DNA of 64,000 nt from Mucilaginibacter paludis DSM 18603 (GTDB lineage: Bacteria; Bacteroidota; Bacteroidia; Sphingobacteriales; Sphingobacteriaceae): NCBI RefSeq assembly GCF_000166195.2, contig NZ_CM001403.1, positions 3,552,432-3,616,431 of the forward strand, written 5' to 3'. The notes under the pieces are model-generated. The model did no database searches, was not told the DNA's origin, and saw nothing but the letters and a program-made list of their open reading frames with translations. Each line of letters opens with the position of its first letter. Positions within the stretch are counted from its first letter, which is position 1. Below are positions 9,853-18,730 of this stretch, in pieces. Made by a program: the position numbers and the translations under genes.

Positions 9853-10325
9853 ATGCGGCATCATTGATGTCACAGCGATCATACCTAAAAAAGCGAACGC
9901 TATAAACACAAGATATACAATCATAATAATACCCAACATCTTAAAATACGACTGTAACCTGTGGATGCCTCCGTCCATTAAGCCACCATCGCTATAAGTC
10001 AGCGCCTTTTGCGTACGGGTAGCAAACTGGAATAAAAATAGATGAAGTACAAATATTACCGCTGCAATAACCAAATAGAGCACTGATACAGAAGTGCCAA
10101 CCGCACCGGGCATCATAGATGTTGCGGGGCTGAGTCTGCTTAGCATTGTAAAAATACTACCGATAAATATTGCTAACAGTGCAATAAACCCGGCTACAAT
10201 AAAACCGAGAATACTGAGAAATTTAGCCCATTTATCTGCTTTTAATAGATAGCTGATGGCGATAGGACTAAAATAACGCCGTTTTCAACAGGTGCAAGTT
10301 CAGGAGATTCGAAAGCATTATCCAT
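9844..10325 (-). pseudogene. Small two-helix membrane protein gene interrupted by a frameshift (DUF5362-like)
   Basis: From ATG 10325 the reading is MDNAFESPELAPVENG, then the frame breaks near 10277-10280. In the next frame the sequence continues as SPIAISYLLKADKWAKFLS and a hydrophobic helix, joining without a stop the 100-codon frame that runs from 10146 to 9844. The joined product would be about 160 residues with two or three membrane helices and the layout of DUF5362-type proteins (acidic N-terminus, WAKFLSI before the first helix). Restoring one base near 10278 rebuilds the frame. Alone, the 100-codon frame looks like a small gene with no N-terminus. It could be a real pseudogene or a sequencing error. 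The family name is tentative. Confidence 0.7.
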
Positions 10326-10389
10326 GAGTAGGTTTTTTTTGAAAGATAAACAATTTCAATATCATACTTGTAAACTGTATAATATTTTA

Positions 10390-11307
10390 CTAAACCCGGA
10401 TAGCAGAAGCTTTTTTGGCGTCCCTCAATTTAATATATCTTTTTAAAGCCAGGTACAATATACCGCCCAATATTATGATGGGCCAAGCGCCAATTAAACT
10501 AAAAAACAGACCTTGTAAAAAATCCCATCCGCCAGAAAGGGCACTTTTAAATTTATAGACAAAGCCGTCGCCGTTATTTACCACTATTGATTTTGAATAA
10601 AACGTAATATCCAGTGAACTGTAGGCAACCTGCTTATTCATGTAATTTAATTGCCCCTGGGTTGATTCGATATCGCTCCTGATCTCTGTCAGCTTATTCT
10701 CTATCTGCAAAATATCTTCCATTTTGCCAGCTTTATTTAACAAAGCCAGATAACGGCCTTCCAGTTTCCGCTTATTATCCAGCCGGGATCTGATATCGAT
10801 ATATTCGGTAGTAACATCCCTGACACGCACATTTTTCGAATCAATCCTATCTGCCGTTCCCGAAATGGCATCTAACACAGAATCGAAATTTTTAGATGGG
10901 ATACGCGCCTTAAGTACATATTCTTTTCTGCCGGTATTTTCATCTTTCGATTGGTTGTCTTCCGCAACATAACCTCCGGCTTTGTTTACAGCGTTAATGA
11001 TAAGCCCCCTGGTTTTAGACAGATCTCCGGCCTCAAATTGAATATCGCCTTCTTTGATTATTTTCTTAACCGTATCAATACCCGGGCTTTGTTGTGTTGG
11101 TGGCGCCGTTAATCTCACGTCGGTAATTTTAACTGCGGTGTTACCCACCGATCCGCCAACAGCCTTTTCAGCAGCCATGTCATATTTTGCTACGTCTTTA
11201 TCTGCACTCATCAAAGGTTCTGGAAATGATACCACATTTTTAGACTTTTGATTTCCGCAAGCGGATAGCATTAAAGCGATCATGATGGTGAGGGCTGTAG
11301 TTTTCAT
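10390..11307 (-). CDS. DUF4349 domain lipoprotein
   Basis: The 305-residue protein begins with a lipoprotein signal peptide (lipobox LSAC, cysteine 17). A DUF4349 domain follows from about residue 80: FEAGDLSKTRGLIINAVNKAGGYV, VRVRDVTTEYIDIRSRLDNK, then a coiled coil (about 185-225). A membrane helix near 265-285 and a basic tail close the protein, the usual DUF4349 plan. Function is unknown for the family. It starts 7 bases after the stop of the MazG-like gene and is probably cotranscribed with it. Confidence 0.85.
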   Translation of the reverse strand: MKTTALTIMIALMLSACGNQKSKNVVSFPEPLMSADKDVAKYDMAAEKAVGGSVGNTAVKITDVRLTAPPTQQSPGIDTVKKIIKEGDIQFEAGDLSKTRGLIINAVNKAGGYVAEDNQSKDENTGRKEYVLKARIPSKNFDSVLDAISGTADRIDSKNVRVRDVTTEYIDIRSRLDNKRKLEGRYLALLNKAGKMEDILQIENKLTEIRSDIESTQGQLNYMNKQVAYSSLDITFYSKSIVVNNGDGFVYKFKSALSGGWDFLQGLFFSLIGAWPIIILGGILYLALKRYIKLRDAKKASAIRV

Positions 11308-11314
11308 GGCTGAT

Positions 11315-11641
11315 CTATTTTAGTTTCTCGTTGTTTTTATGCCTGTCCGCATCACGGATCTTTTTCTTAATCATGTTTTGTTCCAAAGCATCTGTCAGAT
11401 CAATACCGGTTTGGTTAGCCAGGCAGATCAATACAAAAAGCACATCGGCCATCTCGTCGGCCAGGTTAACCTCCTCATCCGATTTTTTGAACGATTGCTC
11501 GCCATACTTTCGGGCCATAATACGGGCAACCTCGCCAACCTCTTCCATTAAAATGGCAGTATTGGTCAGTTCGTTAAAATAGCGGATACCTGTTGTGTTT
11601 ATCCACTGGTCAACTAATTTTTGAGCTTCTTCAATTGTCAT
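11315..11641 (-). CDS. MazG-like nucleotide pyrophosphohydrolase
   Basis: The 108-residue all-alpha protein belongs to the single-domain MazG/dUTPase superfamily, which hydrolyses NTPs or dNTPs to the monophosphate and clears non-canonical nucleotides. Metal-binding residues appear as EEVGE (33-37) and DEMAD (62-66), the EExxE and ExxD motifs of the family. Length and motif spacing match short YpjD-type members. It lies 7 bases upstream of the DUF4349 gene, but no functional link is known. Confidence 0.85.
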   Translation of the reverse strand: MTIEEAQKLVDQWINTTGIRYFNELTNTAILMEEVGEVARIMARKYGEQSFKKSDEEVNLADEMADVLFVLICLANQTGIDLTDALEQNMIKKKIRDADRHKNNEKLK

Positions 11642-11699
11642 GATGCGTTGTTATTGATAAGATGCAATAATAGGAGGAATTCCATAAGATTAATAAACA

Positions 11700-12074
11700 T
11701 CAGAATACAACCCGCTGATATTCCAGTGAGGGCTTGCCCAAATTAATAACGATGCCCAGCCTTATGCCGGATGCCTTGAGATAGTTGAGCGTTTGTTTGA
11801 TGTAAGGTTCGCCAATATAATTGGCCTGTTTTATTTCAAGAATGATGGTATTATAAGCAATAAAATCAGCAACAAAAAAATGCTTCAATGTTTGTTCCTT
11901 ATACCGGATAGTGAAAGGCTTCTCCCGATGATAAAGCACGCCAAGCTGCTTAAATTCAAGTTCCAGGGCATCTTTATAAACAACCTCCTTAAACCCATGC
12001 CCCAGCGCATTATGTACCTCAAAACAAGCCCCAATTATTTTGTATGATTCGTCCTTAAACAGTATATCAGCCAC
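11700..12074 (-). CDS. GxxExxY family protein (PD-(D/E)XK-like)
   Basis: The 124-residue protein shows the name-giving motif as GFKEVVY at 27-33, and nuclease-like residues in VADFIAYNTIILEIKQAN (about 69-86), consistent with a PD-(D/E)XK core (D71, E82, K84). Family members are common and often multi-copy in Bacteroidota; their role is not established, though a small nuclease in DNA repair has been suggested from the fold. ATG 12074 is the only sensible start. It is 184 bases downstream of dtd, separated by a tandem repeat. Confidence 0.85.
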   Translation of the reverse strand: MADILFKDESYKIIGACFEVHNALGHGFKEVVYKDALELEFKQLGVLYHREKPFTIRYKEQTLKHFFVADFIAYNTIILEIKQANYIGEPYIKQTLNYLKASGIRLGIVINLGKPSLEYQRVVF

Positions 12075-12159
12075 AGCAAAATGTCAATATATTTTATAAT
12101 AACTCAAAAGATTATTCGCGATCACTTTAATAAAATAGAATTCGCACTAAAAAAATTCG

Positions 12160-12254
12160 CACTCCAGCATTCGTGAAAATTCGCTCCTATTCGTGTAATT
12201 CGTGCTCCACTAACATTAGTGAAAATTCGATTCAATTCGTGAAATTAGTGCTTC
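12160..12254. repeat. Two tandem copies of a ~47-bp degenerate repeat
   Basis: Unit 1 (12160-12207) and unit 2 (12208-12254) align along their length, sharing blocks such as GTGAAAATTCG, ATTCGTG and AATT. A related fragment (GTGAAATTAG then ATTCGTGTA) occurs at 43791-43813. This fills most of the gap between dtd and the GxxExxY gene; it encodes nothing visible. Confidence 0.6.
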
Positions 12255-12258
12255 ATTA

Positions 12259-12711
12259 TTATTCCTTCTCTTTTGTATCCATCACTATCGTCACCGGTCC
12301 GTCGTTCAATAAATCAATTTTCATATCGGCGCCAAAAATGCCCGTGGCTATCTTTTTATTCAATAGTTTTTCCAACTCCTTTACCATTTGCTCATATAAT
12401 GGAATGGCCTTATCTGGCTTAGCCGCCCGGATAAACGATGGACGGTTCCCTTTTTTTGTTTGGGCAAACAGCGTAAATTGAGATATTAAAAGGACATTGC
12501 CGTTTACATCTGCTAAAGCCTTGTTCATTAAATGGTTTTCGTCGCTAAAAATGCGCATGTTCACCATTTTTTGAGCCAGCCATGCTACGTCTTCGCCGGT
12601 ATCGGCATCCTCTATTCCTAACAAAACCAATAAGCCAATTTGTATCTGGCCGGTAATGTTCCCTGTTACTGTGCACGATGCACGGCTTACACGCTGAATA
12701 ACTGCTCTCAT
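12259..12711 (-). CDS. dtd: D-aminoacyl-tRNA deacylase
   Basis: Dtd removes D-amino acids (and glycine mischarged on tRNA-Ala) from tRNA, protecting translation. The 150-residue length is standard. Catalytic signatures are SQFTLFAQ at 77-84 and GPVT at 138-141 (the cross-subunit GP motif), with the N-terminal MRAVIQRVSRA. ATG 12711 is used; a TTG three bases upstream would add one residue and is less likely. The gene is divergent from the lipoprotein gene at 12749, with only 37 bases between the two start codons, so their promoters overlap. Confidence 0.96.
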   Translation of the reverse strand: MRAVIQRVSRASCTVTGNITGQIQIGLLVLLGIEDADTGEDVAWLAQKMVNMRIFSDENHLMNKALADVNGNVLLISQFTLFAQTKKGNRPSFIRAAKPDKAIPLYEQMVKELEKLLNKKIATGIFGADMKIDLLNDGPVTIVMDTKEKE

Positions 12712-12736
12712 CAATTTATACCTTAATTTTAATTAA

Positions 12737-12744
12737 TAACTTTG
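12737..12744 (+). promoter_or_regulatory. -7 box directly before a start codon
   Basis: TAACTTTG matches TAnnTTTG and ends only 4 bases before the ATG at 12749. If used, transcription would begin at or next to the start codon, giving a leaderless message. Confidence 0.5.
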
Positions 12745-12748
12745 GTTA

Positions 12749-13765
12749 ATGCGCACCGGGTTTTTATTGCTGATTATTCTATCATTCGCCGCTTGCAAAC
12801 CGGATAGAAAGGTAAACACTTCCTTTTACTATTGGAAAACTGTTTACAGGCAAAATGCTGTAGAAAACGCTTATCTGCAACACCTGCATACGCGCCAGCT
12901 TTATGTACGCATTATGGATGTTGATATGGGAGAGAACGGGGCCGACCCGATTCCGGTATCACCCATCATTTTCCAGGATAAACTGGCCGATACTATCCAG
13001 ATTATCCCAGTGGTGTTTATTGTAAATGATGTTTTAAGGAGCACAACACCTGGTAAGCTGAACATCCTGGCAAATAAAATAAAAACCTTTGTTGATGGCA
13101 AGGTACAACAAGCAGGAAAAGCTGGATATCAGGAACTACAGATAGATTGCGACTGGACTACGCAGACCCGCGAAAATTACTTTTACCTGCTTAAGCAGAT
13201 CAAACCCTTACTGGCAGGTAAAAAGCTTTCGGTAACGCTGAGGCTTCACCAGGTTAAAAATCAAAAAACAAGCGGCATCCCTCCGGCAGATGGGGTTTTA
13301 CTGATGTGTTACAACATGGGCAACCTGCGTAAATACGGCCCACAAAATTCTATTATCGAGGTGAGCGAGCTTAAAAAATACCTGGGCGAAAACCTTGCAG
13401 CTTATCCCATGGCAATGGATATCGGCCTGCCTTTATTTAGCTGGGCTGTAGTTTTTAGAAATAAGCAGTACATAGGGATTGATAAACGGATATTTTTTGA
13501 TATTTTAAACCATCAAAAGGAGTTTGCATCTGGCGGAGGCAATTTGTACACTGCCAAAACAGATTTGCCTGCTTATGGTTTACAAAGTGGCGACGAGGTA
13601 AGGTGGGAAAATTCGGACGCTAAAAACATACAAACCATTACAGCATACATTGGTCGCTTTTTAAAGCCCGGTAATGTTAAGGTATTGTATTTCCATTTAG
13701 ATGAAGCTATTGTTAAAAAGTATACTTATGAAGAGCTGGAAAACACCGCTCATTTATTGCGTTAG
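12749..13765 (+). CDS. Uncharacterised lipoprotein, possible TIM-barrel (GH18-like) fold
   Basis: The 338-residue protein has a lipoprotein signal (LSFAAC, cysteine 16). The mature part has the rhythm of an alternating beta/alpha barrel: LYVRIMDVDMG, IIPVVFIVNDV, YQELQIDCDWT, LSVTLRLHQV, GVLLMCYNMGN, YPMAMDIGLPLFSW, VKVLYFHLDEA. The strand ends DCDW and CYNMGN recall glycoside hydrolase family 18-like barrels, but no complete catalytic DxxDxDxE is visible, so activity cannot be claimed. It overlaps the next gene, so the two are translationally coupled and probably act together at the envelope. Confidence 0.7.
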   Translation: MRTGFLLLIILSFAACKPDRKVNTSFYYWKTVYRQNAVENAYLQHLHTRQLYVRIMDVDMGENGADPIPVSPIIFQDKLADTIQIIPVVFIVNDVLRSTTPGKLNILANKIKTFVDGKVQQAGKAGYQELQIDCDWTTQTRENYFYLLKQIKPLLAGKKLSVTLRLHQVKNQKTSGIPPADGVLLMCYNMGNLRKYGPQNSIIEVSELKKYLGENLAAYPMAMDIGLPLFSWAVVFRNKQYIGIDKRIFFDILNHQKEFASGGGNLYTAKTDLPAYGLQSGDEVRWENSDAKNIQTITAYIGRFLKPGNVKVLYFHLDEAIVKKYTYEELENTAHLLR

Positions 13766-16100
13766 TTTGATGGCTTGCTTTGTGGCAGGCATTGCTATTG
13801 ACCTGGCCTGTGGCGGCGAAGTTGACCCCTACGACTATTATGTGTCTTTTTTTCACAATAATGTGCAGGGGGGAAAAGATAACAGGCCCTTTTATTTTAC
13901 CAGCTACCAGTTTTTATACGATAATAAAGAGCCCCTTAGCGAAGCCGATGTTAACGCCGGCGAATGGGCCGCCTATTTTGGCAAGGATGTAAGCGCCGAT
14001 GATGTAGCCCGGGCCATGTATCATTTAGATGCTCACACCGAGGCGGCTTTGGCGGAAGGGTATTTAAAAACAGGCGAAAAGTTGCCGGATACGCTTTCTA
14101 AAAATACTTTTTTGCGAGCCTTGCTTCTTAAAAAAAACAGCAGTGCTTTAAAGTATTATCGCTTTGCTAAATCTGCAGAGAAATTGGCCAATACCGGTTT
14201 TGACCAATGGAACCCAACGCCCATCGACACAATTGGGTTACTGACCGCCGGAAATACGGCACTGAAAAACGCTTTGCTTGAAAAAGATAAATTTATACAG
14301 CTTAGATACTTTTACCAAGCCCAGCGGCTAATGCATTATGGCAAGGATTATACAATTGCCCTCAGGATATATGATAAGTACATAGCGGCTTTTGCTTCCC
14401 AAAGCCATGTACGAGGCTGGGCTCTTGCTCTAAAAGCAGGCGAGAAACGCTGGCTTAAAGATACTGTGCAGGCAGCTTATTTATTCTCCAGGATATTTGA
14501 CGAATATCCCGAAAGGCGTGTACAGGCCTATCAAAATTACAAATACATTCACGTTACAAGCAATAAACCATTGGCGCTTTGCACCAATAACAACGAGCGG
14601 GCTTCCATTTACGCTATAGAGGGTTTTGGGAACCCCGACCTCAATTTAGAATACTTACAGCAGGTTTATCATTACGCCCCATCTTCTGCCACGGTAGGCG
14701 TTTTATTAGTGCGCGAAATCAATAAGCTGGAAGAGGGTTATCTTACCCATAAGTTATTAAATGCGAACACGGCTTTTACAAGCGGATTTTATACCGAGCG
14801 AGGCGACCAAAAGCAACCCGGGCGATTGATACACATGGCCAAGCTGATTGCCTTTTGCAAGCAGTTAGTGGCCGAACGCAAGTACCCCGATTATAACATC
14901 GGCAATTTAGCCGGTGCTTACCTGGCCTGGATGGAGAGTGATAACGCCAATGGCTTTGCCTGGCTAAGGGCATTGAATAATGAGCAGCTAAGCCCGGCGA
15001 TGAATGATCAGAAAGAAATTATCCGCTTATTATTGATTTCTCAGAACATCCAAAAACTGAACGAAATTAATGAAGCACAGCTTTTACCCGCCTTAAAGTG
15101 GCTGGATGAGAAAACAAAGGCAGAAGTGAAGCGGAATACTTCGGGCGATTATATTGATAACGATGACCATAAGTTTGCTATTACCGCACGTAACTTTTAT
15201 CAGCAGATATTAGCTCCGGCTTATTTACAACAAGGCGATACCACCAGGGCAGCCCTTGCACTGTTTAAAAGCGCGGGCGATTACGTGATGACTGATTTCT
15301 GGGAAAACAATTTGCATTCGTCACAGATCAGCAGGCTTATCCGCTGGAAAAAGACACCACCCGCAGTTCCCTATTTAAATTTTTTAGCCAGCAAACTCAA
15401 CCTGCTTAAACTCAATTACCTAAACGAATTGCTGGGCACCGCCTATCTGCGTGAGCACCGGTACGGCAAAGCCATTGCAGCCTTTAAATTGGTGGATGTT
15501 GTGGCTTTAAACAAATATCCCGACGATTATTACAAAGGCGATCCGTTTATTGACCGGATTAATGATTATCCTAAAGTACTACGGTACGGTAAAACAAAGG
15601 GCTTCAATAAGCTACAGTTCGCTATGGCGATGAATACCCTGGAGCAAAAAATTAAAACCGATACCCTAAATGCGCCATCCTACTATTACCGTTATGCCAC
15701 CGGACTGTACAATACATCACATTACGGCAATGCCTGGTATTTAATTTCGTACACCTGGTCATCGGCAGATTTTGGGCGACAGCAAAAATATAGCTACGAT
15801 ACTGATTATGTTAAAACGGAAAATGCCGAAAAGTATTATTTGCTGGCGCGATCGTTGAGCAATAACGAAGAGTTTAAAGCCAAGTGCACCTTTATGGCGG
15901 CAAAATGCAGGCAAAAACAAGCTGTTATACCCAACTTTTTTATGACAGATTATACACAAGCCGAAAAAAAATACCTGCATCAGCTACGTAGCAGCCAATA
16001 TTTTGATGAGCTTAAAGATAAATACCGCAAAACAGCTATTTACAAAAAAGCTATCGGAGAGTGTAGCTATCTTAAAGATTTTGTATTGATGAGCCAATAA
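13728..16100 (+). CDS. Large uncharacterised exported helical-repeat protein
   Basis: I do not recognise a named family. From ATG 13728 the protein is 790 residues with a hydrophobic N-terminal segment (PLIYCVSLMACFVAGIAI) that looks like a signal peptide or anchor. An alternative ATG at 13701 adds nine residues. The body is alpha-helical and rich in A, Y, L and K, with TPR-like pairs (HYGKDYTIALRIYDKYI; GDTTRAALALFKSAGDYV; HRYGKAIAAFKLVD), suggesting a superhelical scaffold. The start overlaps the 3' end of the preceding lipoprotein gene by 38 bases. Both probably form one exported module of unknown function. Confidence 0.75.
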   Translation: MKSWKTPLIYCVSLMACFVAGIAIDLACGGEVDPYDYYVSFFHNNVQGGKDNRPFYFTSYQFLYDNKEPLSEADVNAGEWAAYFGKDVSADDVARAMYHLDAHTEAALAEGYLKTGEKLPDTLSKNTFLRALLLKKNSSALKYYRFAKSAEKLANTGFDQWNPTPIDTIGLLTAGNTALKNALLEKDKFIQLRYFYQAQRLMHYGKDYTIALRIYDKYIAAFASQSHVRGWALALKAGEKRWLKDTVQAAYLFSRIFDEYPERRVQAYQNYKYIHVTSNKPLALCTNNNERASIYAIEGFGNPDLNLEYLQQVYHYAPSSATVGVLLVREINKLEEGYLTHKLLNANTAFTSGFYTERGDQKQPGRLIHMAKLIAFCKQLVAERKYPDYNIGNLAGAYLAWMESDNANGFAWLRALNNEQLSPAMNDQKEIIRLLLISQNIQKLNEINEAQLLPALKWLDEKTKAEVKRNTSGDYIDNDDHKFAITARNFYQQILAPAYLQQGDTTRAALALFKSAGDYVMTDFWENNLHSSQISRLIRWKKTPPAVPYLNFLASKLNLLKLNYLNELLGTAYLREHRYGKAIAAFKLVDVVALNKYPDDYYKGDPFIDRINDYPKVLRYGKTKGFNKLQFAMAMNTLEQKIKTDTLNAPSYYYRYATGLYNTSHYGNAWYLISYTWSSADFGRQQKYSYDTDYVKTENAEKYYLLARSLSNNEEFKAKCTFMAAKCRQKQAVIPNFFMTDYTQAEKKYLHQLRSSQYFDELKDKYRKTAIYKKAIGECSYLKDFVLMSQ

Positions 16101-16234
16101 ACCTGATTAGGGCGGAAGAAACAAGAGTCAAGAAGCAAGAAACAAGAAACACAGACCCAGAACTGTTGATTTCTACACTCTTGATCCATTTATATTTAAT
16201 TCAGAAACATCCTGCTTAGCAATCGGTACTAAAA

Positions 16235-17155
16235 CTAAGCGCGCGTGTCGTTACCATGATACATACTTAAGTAGCTGTCGTATCTGGATGGCTCGATTTC
16301 GCCGGTTTCAACGGCGGCTAAAACAGCACAGCCAGGCTCGTTGATATGGCGGCAATTTTTAAACCGGCAATTTTCCATATGTGTTCTTATTTCTGGAAAT
16401 AGCCGTCCCAATTCCTGCTGTTCAATGTCAACAATACCAAATTCGCGTATGCCAGGTGTATCAATAATAAAACCGCCAAAGGGCAGTTCATACATCTCGG
16501 CAAAGGTTGTGGTATGCATCCCTTTGTCGTGCCATTCCGAAACCTCGGTTGTACGCAAGCTCAGTTCGGGCAGAATATTATTGATCAGGCTTGATTTGCC
16601 CACGCCCGAATGGCCCGAAAATAAGCTCGTTTTATCCTGCAATACCTCAATCACCTGGTTCACGTTGATGTTTTTGGTGGCCGAGATCTGGTAGCAAGGG
16701 TAGCCCAGGTTCTCATAAATGGCGCGATAATCCGCCAGTATCTCCAAACCCTCGTCGCTAAACAAATCAAGCTTGTTGAATATCAGCCTTGCGGGGATAT
16801 GATAAGCCTCGGCAGTAACCAAAAAGCGATCGATAAAGCCAAGCGATGTACGCGGCGAAGCTAAAGTAACCACCAAAAAAGCCTGATCTAAATTAGCCGC
16901 GATAATTTGGGCCTGCCTTGACAGATTAATGGATTTACGGATAATGTAATTTTTCCGTTCGTGCAGTTTGGTAATTACGCCGGTTTGTTGCTCGGGTTCC
17001 ATTTCAAAATCTACCACATCCCCAACGGCTAAGGGGTTAGTAGTGGTAATACCCTTAATCCTGAATTTGCCTTTGATACGGCAATCCAGCTTGTGCCCTT
17101 CAGGCGTTTGCACCTGGTACCAACTTCCGGTCGACTTTGTAATTAATCCTTGCAT
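16235..17155 (-). CDS. rsgA: Ribosome small subunit-dependent GTPase A
   Basis: RsgA is a circularly permuted GTPase that checks late maturation of the 30S subunit. The 306 residues show an N-terminal OB fold, then permuted G motifs: G4 NKLD 127-130, G1 GHSGVGKSS 181-189, and G3 DTPG 232-235. The C-terminal zinc finger is complete: C263, C268, H270, C276. Start ATG 17155 gives MQGLITKSTGSWYQV. The 134-base gap to the upstream-facing gene end at 16100 holds a purine-rich repeat (CAAGAAACAAGA units, 16118-16151). The gap 17156-17288 shows nothing. Confidence 0.97.
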   Translation of the reverse strand: MQGLITKSTGSWYQVQTPEGHKLDCRIKGKFRIKGITTTNPLAVGDVVDFEMEPEQQTGVITKLHERKNYIIRKSINLSRQAQIIAANLDQAFLVVTLASPRTSLGFIDRFLVTAEAYHIPARLIFNKLDLFSDEGLEILADYRAIYENLGYPCYQISATKNINVNQVIEVLQDKTSLFSGHSGVGKSSLINNILPELSLRTTEVSEWHDKGMHTTTFAEMYELPFGGFIIDTPGIREFGIVDIEQQELGRLFPEIRTHMENCRFKNCRHINEPGCAVLAAVETGEIEPSRYDSYLSMYHGNDTRA

Positions 17156-17288
17156 TAAGTTTGCAAAGATAGCAGGATAGCATCAAGATTTTAGAATCAG
17201 GATGGAAGAGTTTCTTAAGTCAAATACAGACACGCCGATAGTTAACAGATCGTTATCAACAGCAACCAAGGAACGCCCGTTTCTCAGC

Positions 17289-17804
17289 TTATGCTTTTTT
17301 TTTCCGGGCCTGCACATATCCTCTAAACGAAATCGGATCGCGGCTGTTGCTGGTAATCTGCAAAGTAGCATAGCCGTCCTTGCCAACCGATAAATACATT
17401 TTTTGAACATCCTTGGCATTCCGGGTATTAAAAACGATTTCCCAACTATTCTTTTTTTCGGCCATGTTGTAATCAAACTGGGTAGTTGTAAACATAACAC
17501 CACCATCCTGCGGATTAATAGGTGCTATATAAGCCCGGCCAAAGTAAGGCAGGTAAGCCACCAGGCTATCTTTACTTACAGTTAAATCATAATCCGGCGT
17601 AATGTACCGGCTACCGCCGCGCATGGGTTGTGCAAACTCGGCCTTAAAAACATAATTTCTTGACTCCACAAGCCCCTTTACTTCTGCCTCTTTTTGGGCC
17701 GACTTTTCTTTCCGTGTAGTTTGTGCAAAACTTGTATTGAATAAAAAAGAAACCAGGACGATCAGGAATGCCTGTTTAGCCCATTTTTTTACAAGAATTT
17801 CCAT
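17289..17804 (-). CDS. DUF4251 domain exported protein
   Basis: The 171-residue protein has a signal peptide (hydrophobic 13-24, cleavage near SFAQ at 25-28), then a DUF4251 domain with the usual segments YVFKAEFAQPMRGGSRYI, DYDLTVSKDSLVAYLPYFGRAY and LQITSNSRDPISFRGYV. The family is a beta-rich exported fold nearly restricted to Bacteroidota and has no assigned function. A basic tail (ARKKKA) ends the protein. It stands alone between rsgA and the methyltransferase. Confidence 0.88.
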   Translation of the reverse strand: MEILVKKWAKQAFLIVLVSFLFNTSFAQTTRKEKSAQKEAEVKGLVESRNYVFKAEFAQPMRGGSRYITPDYDLTVSKDSLVAYLPYFGRAYIAPINPQDGGVMFTTTQFDYNMAEKKNSWEIVFNTRNAKDVQKMYLSVGKDGYATLQITSNSRDPISFRGYVQARKKKA

Positions 17805-17928
17805 TTTTAAGAGTTTACAACAGGTAAAACGTATATTATTACAGATTGTTTTTCAGCGCCTTAGGATGTTTCCATCCTGCCGATGCCCGCATTCAATCAA
17901 ATTTACAAAATGGAAGCCAAACGGCGAA

Positions 17929-18531
17929 TTAATGATACATAAATACCGTAAAATCGTCTTCAACATAGTCATCCAGCATAATACATTTAGCGCTCAATGT
18001 ACGGCAATAAGAGAGGATAACTTGCGGATTATAGGCTACAATCAACTCATTCACAGGGATAGATCTCAATAAATTAAAGCCCAAACCCAGTTTACAGTTT
18101 TCATATAACCGGGCAATGGCTTTGAAAACAAAATCAGGGTCGGCACTGTGGTAGCTCAGCGAGCCGCAGGCTATGGTATAACCGCATATGGGTAATTTGC
18201 TATACATAAAGTTTCCGGGTAAAAACGTTACGCGCGGGTTGTGGCCATAGCGTAGCTCGGCCTCCTCTAACAATTCGGGTATTTGCTCCATCCCCCAATA
18301 GCTGATGTCGGTAAAATTCTGATCTAAATATCCAAACAGATCGCCGTAACCGCAACCGGCATCTAACATGCTACAGCCCCTTAAATCGGCAACGGTGCTT
18401 AAAGCTTCAAACCGTACAGACTGGCTCTTTTTATCCAGCCAACCTAAAGCTTTACTATCCTGGCTGCCATGTAAAACAATCATATCCCTATGGTAACGAA
18501 ATATCGAGGCGGAATCAATCAGAGAATTCAT
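17929..18531 (-). CDS. Class I SAM-dependent methyltransferase
   Basis: The 200-residue protein has a Rossmann-type methyltransferase core: motif I MLDAGCGYGDLFGYL near residues 55-69, the acidic residue after strand 2 in YWGMEQIPELL, and motif IV-like IACGSLSYHS. The substrate cannot be predicted; this small stand-alone type often acts on small molecules. I start at ATG 18531 (MNSLIDSASIFRYHRDM); the longer frame to 18603 begins with a hydrophobic stretch not expected in a soluble methyltransferase. Neighbours give no pathway hint. Confidence 0.8.
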   Translation of the reverse strand: MNSLIDSASIFRYHRDMIVLHGSQDSKALGWLDKKSQSVRFEALSTVADLRGCSMLDAGCGYGDLFGYLDQNFTDISYWGMEQIPELLEEAELRYGHNPRVTFLPGNFMYSKLPICGYTIACGSLSYHSADPDFVFKAIARLYENCKLGLGFNLLRSIPVNELIVAYNPQVILSYCRTLSAKCIMLDDYVEDDFTVFMYH

Positions 18532-18730
18532 CGATTTAAAGATAATATATATCCACGTAATTATGATGGCAAAGACTTTTATAGCAGCCGTTTCTCGTTG
18601 CACTTAACGTTAAACCCGGAAAAGTTGCTCAAATTGAAACCTGCCGGAAGTATTGCATAGTTGTGCAATACTTCATTAACCATGATCGGCATTATTTGTA
18701 ACTTGCTTACAAAATATTACTGATAACTAT

